From Bryobacterales bacterium KBS 96 (GTDB taxonomy: Bacteria > Acidobacteriota > Terriglobia > Bryobacterales > Bryobacteraceae): 64,000 nt of DNA. Both the position numbers and the translations under genes were made by a program. Positions 45,765-54,748 of the stretch are shown here, one piece after another (within the stretch, counting starts at the first letter, position 1; every line of letters starts with the position of its first letter). The stretch covers positions 5,013,357 to 5,077,356 of the forward strand of contig KB906767.1 of NCBI GenBank assembly GCA_000381625.1. Reading direction: 5' to 3'. Below the pieces are notes generated by a model. The model searched no databases, had not been told where the DNA came from, and saw only the letters and a program-made list of their open reading frames with translations.

Positions 45765-46238
45765 TTAAGCCCGCACGAATGCCAGCCGCCGCGCGCGCGT
45801 AATGGCCAGCAGGGCTTTCGGATCGATCTCGATTTCAATACCAGCCTCTCCGGCGCCCACGAGAATTGTGTTAAAAGCGAAGAGACCCTCTTCCATAAAA
45901 ACAGGCAGGTCCTCAATGCCTAACGGCGAGACGCCATTTTGCGGGTAGCCGGTGAGGGCGAGTAACTCCGAAGCCGGAGCCACTTCGATCCGTTTCGATT
46001 CCAGTTCTCTGGCGATTACAGAAAAGTCGAGCTTCGTGCCCATGGACGCGACCAGCACGGCATGATGCCTCCCATCGTTGGAGCGAACCAGGAGAGTTTT
46101 CGTGATCCGCTGCAGGGGATAACCAAGCTGCGCAGCAAAGCCTGCCGGTGATTGAATGGGTTGCGGAAAATCGGCGTGACGATAGACGCGATATCCGCTG
46201 GGGTGCGGCTGTAACGCCTGCGATACCTTAACGTGCAC
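45765..46238 (-). CDS. YbaK/ProX-type aminoacyl-tRNA deacylase
   Basis: 157 residues. Catalytic Lys in LQRITKTLLVRSN (about 47), VASMGTKLDFSVIAREL, LTGYPQNGVSPLGI, VFMEEGLF and the terminal TRARRLAFVRA match the YbaK/EbsC (ProRS-INS) family that hydrolyses mischarged Cys/Ala/Pro-tRNA. Its start overlaps the DUF6875-like gene by 11 bases, so it is translated with the synthetase operon. Here it may clear a mischarged or modified amino acid; that is inference. Confidence 0.88.
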   Translation of the reverse strand: MHVKVSQALQPHPSGYRVYRHADFPQPIQSPAGFAAQLGYPLQRITKTLLVRSNDGRHHAVLVASMGTKLDFSVIARELESKRIEVAPASELLALTGYPQNGVSPLGIEDLPVFMEEGLFAFNTILVGAGEAGIEIEIDPKALLAITRARRLAFVRA

Positions 46239-46944
46239 GCTTCTTGGGCGCTTTAGGCTGTAGACTGAGGTCCGAGGATTCGAGCGCCTGAACCATGAGC
46301 TGTTTGACCTCGTTAGGAATATTCGTTCCGAAGCGGTTCAAATAGGAGATCAACATCTCCGCATTCCCTCGTTTTCCATGCAGGAATGGAAAATCCGAGG
46401 GCACCATGTACCGGATGGCCAGCAGAGGGAGCGGCGATTGCAGCGGGTGAAACGATTCGCTCCACAGCCCGGATTCAGGGCATCCCTCATAGAACTGTCC
46501 CAACATCAGGCCGCGCTTCACGAATTCCGGTTTCAATTTCTTTTGTAGAGCCTCAAGCTCCTGACGTGCCGCGGCGTGAGAGACTTCGGGGAAGACGATC
46601 AAAATCGTCTTCAACATGGATTCCGGGCCAGTCCGCGGCTCGAGTTCGAGGAACATCTCCCGATACACTTCGACGACCTTGGACGACTCCTCCAGATCGA
46701 TTGAGGAGCCGCGTCGCACCGTCAACCAAAAGAGCCGCTGATTCAGGGAAGGCTGCGTAAACGGGCAGACAGGGCCTTCGCGCCCCAAGGCCGGATCGTG
46801 TTTGCACAAGAACTCGCGGGTCCAGTTCAGGATGGTCCTGCAGGCGTCGACTTCAAAACTGGTCAGGCCGGCTGCTGAATCAACTTGCGCGGCATTGAGG
46901 AGCGTCAGGCCGTCCCGTTCTAAGCTGTTCATCGAAGCTGCCAT
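46228..46944 (-). CDS. DUF6875-like protein
   Basis: About 238 residues from ATG 46944 (a TTG at 46992 is open too). Key segments: CPFTQPSLNQRLFWLTVRRG, MLKTILIVFPEVSHAAARQELEALQKKLKPEFVKRGLMLGQFYEGCPESGLW, HPLQSPLPLLAIRYMVPSDFPFL. I recall this as DUF6875, which turns up beside biosynthetic synthetases, but could not search. No signal or membrane helix. Lies between the A-T-TE synthetase (93 bases upstream) and the YbaK gene. Enzymatic role unknown. Confidence 0.65.
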   Translation of the reverse strand: MAASMNSLERDGLTLLNAAQVDSAAGLTSFEVDACRTILNWTREFLCKHDPALGREGPVCPFTQPSLNQRLFWLTVRRGSSIDLEESSKVVEVYREMFLELEPRTGPESMLKTILIVFPEVSHAAARQELEALQKKLKPEFVKRGLMLGQFYEGCPESGLWSESFHPLQSPLPLLAIRYMVPSDFPFLHGKRGNAEMLISYLNRFGTNIPNEVKQLMVQALESSDLSLQPKAPKKRAR

Positions 46945-47037
46945 ACCGCTATGTACCGAGTCTAACGTTACGGGCGAGAATGCGTCAATCAAGGGCGGAG
47001 CCTGAGCGTACTAGCCAAACGCGCCTGGTATGCGGGG

Positions 47038-49629
47038 TTAGTTATTAAACCGATCCTCAATTTGAGCGGCGAGAAGCCGGGCATGGGACTCGTCGAGCAG
47101 TTCATCGTGATCGGTCTCGATGTGCCGGATGTCGAGCGTGCCGGTGATGAGTTTCTTCCAGATGAGTTCCAGCCCTTTCGCAACTTCCGGAGCTGGTTTG
47201 GTAGCCAAGAACAGCAGCACATTGGCGCCAAGCGGCCGGGGAGAATAGTTGCGAAGCGCGAGCAAAAACGCACTTACCGAATCCAGCCGGAATGCAGGGA
47301 GGTGAAGTTGTTTTGCAGCGCTGTACATGTTCAGCTTGATTGTCGACCACATCCGGGCCACGTCACGGCCGACAACGAGACGCCGCCTGTCCTGGTCGAG
47401 TACGCGCATCTGCGACATTCGCCGCGCGAGGCCTTCAGTCCCACGCATCCAGGCCGAGCGCTGGTGAGGAGCAATCACAGACGAAAGAGAATGCGGATGC
47501 AGGTACGAGTCGAAAAGAACCAATAACTCGACGGATTCGCCGCGATCCTGCAAAAGGCGCGCCATTTCAAAGGCGACGAGACCGCCCGCGGAATAGCCTC
47601 CCAAAAAATAAGGCCCGGACGGCTGGATTTCCGTCACGAAACTCAAATAGTCGGCGGCCATCGCCTCAATGCTCGTATGCGGCGCCTCCTGGCCGTTCAA
47701 CCCTCGTGCTTGCAGAGCGTAAAACGGGCGCCGCAAACCCATGTGCGCGCTCAGGCCCTGAAAGATGAGTACGTTTCCGCCGATGGGATGTACGCAAAAG
47801 AAAGGTGTTCCCGTTCCGTTCTTCCGGATCGGAACGAGCGGGGACCATCCGACTTGCGCGGCCTCACCGGCAATAATTTTGGCCAGCAGTTCGATTGTGG
47901 GAGCCTCGAACAATGCAGAGAGCGGCAGAACTTTCTTGAAGCGCTCGTCGATTTCGGCAAACATCCGCGCCGCGAGAATGGAATGGCCGCCGATCTCGAA
48001 GAAATTGTCGGTCGGCTCGATCGATGACCGCTTCAGCAGTTTACGCCAGATGCCGAGCAACTCCCGTTCAATAGGGTTCGCCGATCCGGTGGACGAGGCA
48101 GGTGAATCCGGAAGGGTCAGTTCCCGCCGGCTAAGCTCGAGGCGGTCAACCTTTCCATTGACAGATGTAGGCAGCCGCTCGACCCGTAGAAAATGCGAGG
48201 GAACCATATATGGCGGCAGGCGGGAGGACAGAAACGACCGCAGGTGGTCCGGCTCCAGCGCGGTTGTTCCGTTTGCCCGGTAATAGGCGACCAGCGCCTT
48301 CTCGTGGCGATCGTCCTCATGAACGACGACAGCGGACTCGGATAGCGCCGGATGGTCCGACAGCAGCGCTTCAATTTCCTCTAATTCAATACGGAAGCCG
48401 CGAAGCTTCACTTGGTTGTCGAGGCGATGCAGAAATTCGAGTTGTCCATCGGGAAGCCACCGCACCAGATCTCCGGTGCGATAGACCCGCTCCCCGGCAT
48501 CACGATCCGTTGTGAGGGCGATGAATCTCGATTCGGTCAACTCAGGGTGATTCCGGTACCCTCTCGCGAGGCAGTCGCCACCGATGTAAAGCTCGCCCGG
48601 GTGGCCCTGTTCGGCGAGCTCGCCATGGTCGTCGACAACATAAAGGCGAACATGAGGCAGAGAGCGGCCAATCGGGATCGGGCTCTGCTCGGGCTTTACG
48701 CGGCAGGTGGTTGCGACAATAGTCGTCTCGGTGGGGCCATAGTGGTTCCAAAGGGCCGCTGTTTTATCGAGAAGCTGTTTCGCAAGCCCTGGATCGAGAT
48801 TCTCTCCGCCGACGATCGCTTGCAGTTTGCCGCTGCCGCTCCAGCCGCTTTCAAGCAGTAGCCGCCAAAGCGCAGGAGTGCCAAACAGGATGGTTGCTCC
48901 GCAATCTTCCACGGCTGTTCGAAGCAGATCGCTCTGCATCGCGTGATTTGGCGGAAGCAAGACCACGCGGGCGCCGGATATCAGCCCCAGGAATATCTCC
49001 AGTCCCGACACGTCGAAGGATTGTGACGTTACGGCCAGTACCGTATCCTTTTCGGTCAGGCCTAATTCCTGGCGGATAGCTTCAACGCTGAGCGCAAAGC
49101 TTCTGTGAAGAATCTCCACCCCTTTCGGCCGCCCTGTGGAGCCGGATGTGTAAATGACGTAAGCGAGGTCGTCGCCCGCGGCTTCGTCCGAATAATTCAG
49201 GAGCGGACCTGGCGATCGGCTGTTCAGCAGGTCCTCTATCAGACAGCACCGGGCTCTGCCAAGCTTGGCCTTGAGGCTCTGCTGAGTGATGACGAGAGCG
49301 GTGTCGGAGTCCTGAAGCATAAACTCCAGGCGCTTCTCGGGCACCATCGGATCAACGGGGAGATAGGCCGCTCCAGACTTAAGGACACCCAGTATCGCGG
49401 CAACTAGCTCCAGCGAACGCTCAAGATAGATTGCAATCAGGACCCCGGGCCTAGCGCCCGACTGACGAAGGCGGTCCGCTACGCGGCTCGAAAGAGAATC
49501 GACCTGAGCGTAGGTCCACTGCCGCCCGCGAAACTCCAGACAGACGGCGTCGGGGCGTTTGTTTGCTTGTTCTTGGAAGAAATCCAGGAGGCACAACTGC
49601 TGTACTGACTCAGCATGGCGCTGCATCAT
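47038..49629 (-). CDS. Single-module NRPS-like synthetase (A-T-TE)
   Basis: 863 residues, no condensation domain. Adenylation (about 15-505): YTSGSTGRPKG (160-170), SFDVSGLEIF with Asp206, HYGPTETT (296-303), YRTGD (383-387), catalytic Lys493 in NGKVDR. Carrier domain with GGHSI, phosphopantetheine Ser550. Thioesterase (about 605-863): GYSAGG with Ser680, FDSYL with Asp707, TDHDELL His. A hand alignment to GrsA numbering gives a pocket code D-V-L-F-I-G-H-I-V-K, close to the proline code D-V-Q-F/L-I-A-H-V-V-K. Asp at position 235 argues for an amino acid rather than a keto acid. Cytosolic. First gene of the operon with DUF6875 and YbaK. Confidence 0.92.
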   Translation of the reverse strand: MMQRHAESVQQLCLLDFFQEQANKRPDAVCLEFRGRQWTYAQVDSLSSRVADRLRQSGARPGVLIAIYLERSLELVAAILGVLKSGAAYLPVDPMVPEKRLEFMLQDSDTALVITQQSLKAKLGRARCCLIEDLLNSRSPGPLLNYSDEAAGDDLAYVIYTSGSTGRPKGVEILHRSFALSVEAIRQELGLTEKDTVLAVTSQSFDVSGLEIFLGLISGARVVLLPPNHAMQSDLLRTAVEDCGATILFGTPALWRLLLESGWSGSGKLQAIVGGENLDPGLAKQLLDKTAALWNHYGPTETTIVATTCRVKPEQSPIPIGRSLPHVRLYVVDDHGELAEQGHPGELYIGGDCLARGYRNHPELTESRFIALTTDRDAGERVYRTGDLVRWLPDGQLEFLHRLDNQVKLRGFRIELEEIEALLSDHPALSESAVVVHEDDRHEKALVAYYRANGTTALEPDHLRSFLSSRLPPYMVPSHFLRVERLPTSVNGKVDRLELSRRELTLPDSPASSTGSANPIERELLGIWRKLLKRSSIEPTDNFFEIGGHSILAARMFAEIDERFKKVLPLSALFEAPTIELLAKIIAGEAAQVGWSPLVPIRKNGTGTPFFCVHPIGGNVLIFQGLSAHMGLRRPFYALQARGLNGQEAPHTSIEAMAADYLSFVTEIQPSGPYFLGGYSAGGLVAFEMARLLQDRGESVELLVLFDSYLHPHSLSSVIAPHQRSAWMRGTEGLARRMSQMRVLDQDRRRLVVGRDVARMWSTIKLNMYSAAKQLHLPAFRLDSVSAFLLALRNYSPRPLGANVLLFLATKPAPEVAKGLELIWKKLITGTLDIRHIETDHDELLDESHARLLAAQIEDRFNN

Positions 49630-49653
49630 TCCTGCGATTCTTCCTTAGAGTAA

Positions 49654-49669
49654 TCGAACACCTGTTCGA
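49654..49669. promoter_or_regulatory. LexA-like operator (CGAAC-N4-GTTCG) before the synthetase gene
   Basis: TCGAACACCTGTTCGA is a 7-bp perfect dyad with a 2-bp centre and contains CGAAC-ACCT-GTTCG, the Gram-positive-type SOS box form. It starts five bases after the -10 box and so covers the likely start point, 25 bases before the coding start. Confidence 0.65.
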
Positions 49670-49674
49670 ACCTA

Positions 49675-49680
49675 ATTATA
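49675..49680 (-). promoter_or_regulatory. -10 box of the synthetase operon promoter
   Basis: A perfect TATAAT on the minus strand 46 bases upstream of the start codon. The -35 region is weak (CGAATG at 17 bases' spacing), so activation or a strong -10 alone may drive it. Confidence 0.6.
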
Positions 49681-49960
49681 TCTTGGGCAAGCCGCCCCAT
49701 TCGACCAGTATAAGAACCTGAAGTACTGCGACCCATTTGCCCGCGATCGCTTGGGGCTTCGGTTTGGCTTGACCGCATCGATCTAGTTTGCGTCCATTTC
49801 GACATAATGACGAGCCGAAAATTGCGCCGGGCGCGCTGCCAATCAACGTAAGCTCACAATGTAGCATCAATGCCGGTCAGTGAAGTAATGCCGGCGCTCA
49901 AAACCGTCAAAACAGGGTTGTGGCTGCCGTTCGGCCCCGCGAATCCGCATGAAGTTCGGC
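49681..49960. other. Intergenic region upstream of the synthetase, no gene seen
   Basis: A frame at 49676-49870 (minus) overlaps the promoter and looks non-coding. Nothing else recognised apart from the promoter elements listed. Confidence 0.45.
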
Positions 49961-50713
49961 TCATAGCCAAAGTGACCACCAATGCCGGTGTCGGGCCGGC
50001 TTCTCAAAATGCTGATAGTCGTGACGGTCGGTCCAGGAGCCTCCCCAGATCCAGCCTTTCTTCTCGAATAATTTCACGATAAAACTGCCGGCCGTGATCG
50101 AACCGGGCGCTACGCGCGTGCGGTCCAAATATTCGCGCCCTGCCGGCGGAAACACTTTGTCACCTTTTACATAAGGGTTCGTGAGCGGATTGATGTCAAT
50201 GGCACGCCCCCAACTGTGGTTTGAGAACACGCCGGGCCTCAGTGTGATGTCACGGCAGTTGAAGGCGGAACTGTTGTTGGCGGCCATTGACGCATTGTCA
50301 CTTCCGCCATATTCCTCGATTGGAACCATCTTCTCAATCATGAAGCCGTGCTCGAAGAGCTTCCTGAAAATCCCGGTCGCCTGGCGGGCCACTTTTTTAT
50401 TGACGATCAGTTTGCCCATGGCCGGTTTACCATCGAAACTCCAATAACTCAGAGTAAGCATCCGGAGATCCTTCGGATCTACCGGGCAGCCGTTATGCCA
50501 TGTCGTCGCGCGGATGCGGTCGATGAACTCCGGAGGTATTTTGCCGCGATGGAATTCCGGCTTGTATCCATCGAGCGATCGAGTGTTCGCCAGGATTTCC
50601 GGAGAAGAATCTGCCCGGGCCGAACGATTCGAGAACATGGCTGCGGCCAGGAAGACCAAGATGACGATGCGAATGGGGAACTCCGTTCTCACGATAACGT
50701 TCGCCGCACGCAC
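49961..50713 (-). CDS. M15-family D,D-/L,D-carboxypeptidase-like peptidase
   Basis: 250 residues. N-terminal signal/anchor (FPIRIVILVFLAAAMFSNRSARA). Zinc site SNHSWGRAIDINPLTNPY (His and Asp) and the late GWIWGGSWTDRHDYQHFEKP (catalytic Asp and third ligand His). This is the M15C layout of VanY/CwlK peptidoglycan peptidases, acting in the periplasm. It converges on nothing and lies divergent to the Sfp-type gene, 41 bases apart. Confidence 0.85.
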   Translation of the reverse strand: MRAANVIVRTEFPIRIVILVFLAAAMFSNRSARADSSPEILANTRSLDGYKPEFHRGKIPPEFIDRIRATTWHNGCPVDPKDLRMLTLSYWSFDGKPAMGKLIVNKKVARQATGIFRKLFEHGFMIEKMVPIEEYGGSDNASMAANNSSAFNCRDITLRPGVFSNHSWGRAIDINPLTNPYVKGDKVFPPAGREYLDRTRVAPGSITAGSFIVKLFEKKGWIWGGSWTDRHDYQHFEKPARHRHWWSLWL

Positions 50714-50754
50714 CGGTCAACGAAATGCTTCATTGGATATCGTGATCTAAAGCG

Positions 50755-51489
50755 TTGTGGTGTGCGCTTTCCTCTACCGTGCGCGATTCTCTCGATAATT
50801 CGGTTGTCCATGTCTGGAGAGCATCGTTGGCGGCGGACGAGCACGCAATTGACGCTTGTCGCGAGAATTTATGCCGGGAAGAGCGCGAGCGCGCGGACCG
50901 GTATGTCTTCCCGAAGCATAGGAGGCGCTTCATCGTAGGTAGGGGACTCTTGAGGACCCTGCTGGGCCGCTATCTCGGCGTACCATCCAAGGCCGTCTCG
51001 TTCAGCTACAGCGAGTTCGGCCGGCCTTTCCTCCCCAACGAGGATATCCAATTCAATGTTTCTCATTCCGGCGAAATTGCTCTATATGGGTTCGCCCGGA
51101 ATGCAGGCATCGGAATCGATATAGAATGCGTCCGGCCAATCGGCATCATGGAAATCGCCGGCCGCTTCTTCTCTCCGAACGAATGCGAGAGCCTGGCGAT
51201 GGTTCCGGAACACGTGCAAGAGGCGGCATTCTATCGCTGCTGGACCCGAAAGGAGGCTTACCTAAAAGCAAAGGGCTTGGGGCTGCAAACGCCGCTTGAC
51301 AGCTTCACGGTGTCGCTGGATGCGGATCGTCCCGCGCTCCTTTCCGTGGATGGCGATCCGGAGGAATCAGGCCGTTGGAATTTCGCAAACATAAACACCG
51401 GGCCGAATGCTGTTGGCGTGGTTGTCTTTTCCGGAAGCCCCCGCAGGGTCGTCGAGCGCGCGATCTCCGCCAGTGAGGTGGTTGTGTAG
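50755..51489 (+). CDS. Sfp-type 4'-phosphopantetheinyl transferase
   Basis: About 244 residues from TTG 50755; GTG 50779 is an alternative start. RERADRYVFPKHRRRFIVGRGLLR, FNVSHSGEIALYG, GIDIECVR (metal Asp/Glu) and CWTRKEAYLKAKGLGL are full Sfp/HetI motifs. It moves phosphopantetheine from CoA to a carrier serine, fitting the carrier domain (Ser550) of the nearby synthetase. Encoded 1.1 kb away on the opposite strand. Confidence 0.93.
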   Translation: MWCALSSTVRDSLDNSVVHVWRASLAADEHAIDACRENLCREERERADRYVFPKHRRRFIVGRGLLRTLLGRYLGVPSKAVSFSYSEFGRPFLPNEDIQFNVSHSGEIALYGFARNAGIGIDIECVRPIGIMEIAGRFFSPNECESLAMVPEHVQEAAFYRCWTRKEAYLKAKGLGLQTPLDSFTVSLDADRPALLSVDGDPEESGRWNFANINTGPNAVGVVVFSGSPRRVVERAISASEVVV

Positions 51490-51503
51490 GGCTGTGTCAT
51501 TTT

Positions 51504-51582
51504 TACTTAAGTGGCGTCCGGGCCCGACATGCCCGGAGCCCATTGTAAGGGCAGGAGCGACGCCCGCTTAAGTAAGTGACAT
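51504..51582. repeat. Inverted-repeat element between convergent genes
   Basis: A TGTCA...ACTTAAGTGGCGTC arm near 51505-51528 and a GACGCCCGCTTAAGT..GTGACA arm near 51560-51582 are near-inverse, with a GC-rich middle that has its own GGGCCCG/GCCCGG pairing. CGCCCGCTTAA is also found after the palindrome at 37971. Probably a small dispersed element that could act as a bidirectional terminator for the Sfp and RND genes. Confidence 0.6.
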
Positions 51583-51622
51583 GAGTGTAGGGATGGATTT
51601 GCCTGTGGCCGATCGGCAGCAA

Positions 51623-54600
51623 TCAAGCCTCGGGAATGTGGAGCGACGGATTGAAATCCATTCTTGCCTTTCGCGGTTGCTTGCCCCGCAACTGTCTGAA
51701 CCAGAGGCCGAGGCGATCGAGATAGACGTAGACAACGGGTGTTGTGTAGAGCGTAAGTATCTGGCTGACCAGGAGGCCACCGACGATCGTAATGCCTAGC
51801 GGCCGGCGCAGTTCCGAGCCGGTTCCGGTTCCGAGAGCCAGAGGCAATCCGCCGAGCATCGCGGCCATCGTTGTCATGAGAATGGGCCGGAACCGCAACT
51901 GACATGCCTGGTAGATCGCGTCTTTCGGGCTGAGGTCGTTTTTCCGTTGTGTCTCAATGGCAAAGTCGATCATCAAAATGGCGTTTTTTGTGACGATGCC
52001 GATGAGAAGCACAATGCCGATGAGAGCGATTACGCTGAGTTCGGTGTGAAAGAGCAGCAGAGCGAGGATGGCGCCGATGCCAGCGGACGGCAGAGTGGAA
52101 AGGATCGTGATCGGATGGATGTAGCTTTCGTAAAGAACGCCGAGCACGATATACACGGCGATCAGCGCCGCCAGAATCAGAAGAGGTTCGGTTGAGAGCG
52201 ACGACTGAAAGGCTTTGGCCGTTCCCTGGAAACTGCCATGCACGTTAGCGGGCAGTCCGACCTCGGCTTCGGCCGCTTGAATCGCTTTCACGGCATCGCC
52301 GAGGGCAACGCCTTGCGCGAGATTGAACCAGAGGGTGGTCGCGGGAAACTGGCCTTGGTGATTCACCGCCAACGAAGTGTTTGTGGCCTCGTAATGCGAA
52401 AACGCGCTCAGCGGAACCATGCCGCCATTATTCGATCGCACGTAAATGGAGCGCAGCGCTTCCGGTCCTTCCCGGTATTGCGAATCGACTTCCATTACGA
52501 CGTGATACTGGTTGAGGCTCTCGTACATGGTCGAGACCTGGCGCTGCCCGAAGGCATCGTAGAGCGTATTGTCGACCGCCGCAGAAGTTACTCCCAGCCG
52601 CGCCGCGGTATCGCGATCGACGACCAGCGAGGTTTGCAGGCCGCTGGTTTCCTGGTCGCTGTTGACATCGTGAAGTTGAGGAAGCGTCTTCAGCTTCTTC
52701 AACATCCGCGGCGCCCAGATGTTCAACTCCTGCAGGTTATCGGCTTGGATCGCATAGTCGAAATTTGAGTTGCTTCCGCGGCCGCCCACGTGAATATCCT
52801 GCGGCGAACTCATGTAGAGGGTCGCGCCGGGTATGCTGGCCAGTTTCGGCCGCAGCCGGTCGATCACTTCGTCGCTCGAAACGCCGCGTTCGGTTAAAGG
52901 TTTCAACGACATGAACATCCTGGCGGTGTTGAGGGTGCCACCGCCGGTGAAGCCGACAACGTTGGCGACAGCGGGATCCCGCTGAACGATCGCGACATAC
53001 TGCCGCAGCTTCTGGCTCATCGCCGTGAACGAAATATCCTGCGATGCCTGTATATAGCCCGAGATGCGGCCCGTATCTTCCTGTGGGAAAAAACCTTTGG
53101 GAACGATGACGTAAAGGTATATGTTCACCGCGACAGTCAGAATGGTCAGGACCAGGGTTACTTGCGGGTGTTTCAGCACGGCGCGCAGCGTCACCCTGTA
53201 GAAATAAAGCATGTCCTCGAACACTCTCTCGCTGAACCGGTAGATCAGGCCATGCTTACGCCCCTTCTGCGACTGCAGGAATTTGGCGCACAGCATCGGA
53301 GTCGTGGTCAGCGAAACGATGAGCGAGACGCAAATTGCTACCGCGAGCGTGACGGCGAACTCCCGGAACAGGCGGCCGACAATCCCGCCCATCATGAGGA
53401 TGGGAATAAATACCGCAATGAGCGATGTGCTCATGGAGAACACGGTGAATCCGATTTCGCGCGCGCCGCGCAGCGCCGCCTGAAACGGAGTGAGGCCCTT
53501 TTCGAGATACCGGGTGATGTTCTCAATCACCACGATTGCGTCATCGACGACGAATCCGGTGCAGACAGTGAGCGCCATCAGCGACAGATTGTCGAGACTG
53601 TACCCGAGCAGATACATCACTCCGAACGTGCCGAGGAGGGATAACGGAACGGAGATGCTCGGAATAGCCGTCGCCCAAGCGTTCCGCAGAAACGCGAACA
53701 CTACGAGAATGACCAGGACGATGGAGATCAGCAGAGTGTACTCTACGTCGTTTACGGAGGCGCGGATCGTGACGGTCCGGTCCGTCGCGATTGCAATGTC
53801 AATCGCCGGTGAAATGGAGGCGCGAAGTTCGGGAAGCGCCGCTTTCACCCGATCGACTGTATCGATGATATTGGCGCCCGGCTGGCGGAAAAGGATCATG
53901 AGAACGGCATCTCTGCCGTTCGATAAGCCGGCGACGCGGCGATCTTCCAGTGAATCCGTTACGGTCGCGATATCGCCCAATCGCACTGGATTGCCATCGT
54001 GATAAGAGATAACCAGGGACCGGTATTGATCCGCGTGGTGAAGCTGATCGGTCGCGGTAAGCGTCCACATATTCTCGCTGTCGTGGAGATCCCCCTTGGG
54101 ACTGATCGCATTTGAATTCTGGAGGGCCGTCCGGACATCTTCCAGGCTGATGCCGTAACTATTCAGAATTGTGGGATTGAGGTCGACACGCACCGCCGGA
54201 CGCGCGCTGCCACCGACATTCACCTGACCGATGCCCTCGATCTGGGACAGTTTTTGCGCCAGGATGGAATCCGCGGCATCGTAGATATCCGGCTTACTGA
54301 TCGTGGTTGAGGTCAGAGCCAAAATGAGGATTGGCGCGTCGGCGGGATTTACTTTCCAATAATGCGGGTTCGACGGCATATCCGCGGGAAGCTGCCCGCG
54401 CGCGGCATTGATGGCGGCCTGCACGTCGCGAGCGGCCGCGTTGACATCGCGGCTCAAATCGAACTGGAGCGTGACGGAAGTCGAGCCAAGCTGGCTACTT
54501 GACGTCATCTCGGTCACTCCGGCGATGCGGCCGAACTGCCGTTCGAGCGGAGTGGCGACGGCGGAAGCCATCACCTCCGGGCTCGCTCCAGGCAGATTCG

Positions 54601-54745
54601 CGCGCACATTTATCGTGGGATACTCCACCTGCGGGACCGGGGCGACCGGCAGATACCGGAACGCAAGAATGCCGGCTAGAGCGACGGCCGCGGTTAACAG
54701 CGACGTTGCGACAGGCTTGCGAATGAAAGGCGCCGAAATATTCAC
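51623..54745 (-). CDS. RND multidrug efflux permease, MdtC-like
   Basis: 1040 residues from GTG 54745. Twelve helices; N-terminal [67 protein letters not shown], and the end-region [25 protein letters not shown] and [20 protein letters not shown]. Proton-driven efflux of drugs or bile-type compounds in a trimer with the next permease. It starts three bases after the other RND gene's stop. Confidence 0.95.
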   Translation of the reverse strand: MNISAPFIRKPVATSLLTAAVALAGILAFRYLPVAPVPQVEYPTINVRANLPGASPEVMASAVATPLERQFGRIAGVTEMTSSSQLGSTSVTLQFDLSRDVNAAARDVQAAINAARGQLPADMPSNPHYWKVNPADAPILILALTSTTISKPDIYDAADSILAQKLSQIEGIGQVNVGGSARPAVRVDLNPTILNSYGISLEDVRTALQNSNAISPKGDLHDSENMWTLTATDQLHHADQYRSLVISYHDGNPVRLGDIATVTDSLEDRRVAGLSNGRDAVLMILFRQPGANIIDTVDRVKAALPELRASISPAIDIAIATDRTVTIRASVNDVEYTLLISIVLVILVVFAFLRNAWATAIPSISVPLSLLGTFGVMYLLGYSLDNLSLMALTVCTGFVVDDAIVVIENITRYLEKGLTPFQAALRGAREIGFTVFSMSTSLIAVFIPILMMGGIVGRLFREFAVTLAVAICVSLIVSLTTTPMLCAKFLQSQKGRKHGLIYRFSERVFEDMLYFYRVTLRAVLKHPQVTLVLTILTVAVNIYLYVIVPKGFFPQEDTGRISGYIQASQDISFTAMSQKLRQYVAIVQRDPAVANVVGFTGGGTLNTARMFMSLKPLTERGVSSDEVIDRLRPKLASIPGATLYMSSPQDIHVGGRGSNSNFDYAIQADNLQELNIWAPRMLKKLKTLPQLHDVNSDQETSGLQTSLVVDRDTAARLGVTSAAVDNTLYDAFGQRQVSTMYESLNQYHVVMEVDSQYREGPEALRSIYVRSNNGGMVPLSAFSHYEATNTSLAVNHQGQFPATTLWFNLAQGVALGDAVKAIQAAEAEVGLPANVHGSFQGTAKAFQSSLSTEPLLILAALIAVYIVLGVLYESYIHPITILSTLPSAGIGAILALLLFHTELSVIALIGIVLLIGIVTKNAILMIDFAIETQRKNDLSPKDAIYQACQLRFRPILMTTMAAMLGGLPLALGTGTGSELRRPLGITIVGGLLVSQILTLYTTPVVYVYLDRLGLWFRQLRGKQPRKARMDFNPSLHIPEA

Positions 54746-54748
54746 GGG

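Noticed and set aside
49676-49870. 64-residue minus frame before the synthetase
   Set aside because: Overlaps the promoter and has no coding character.
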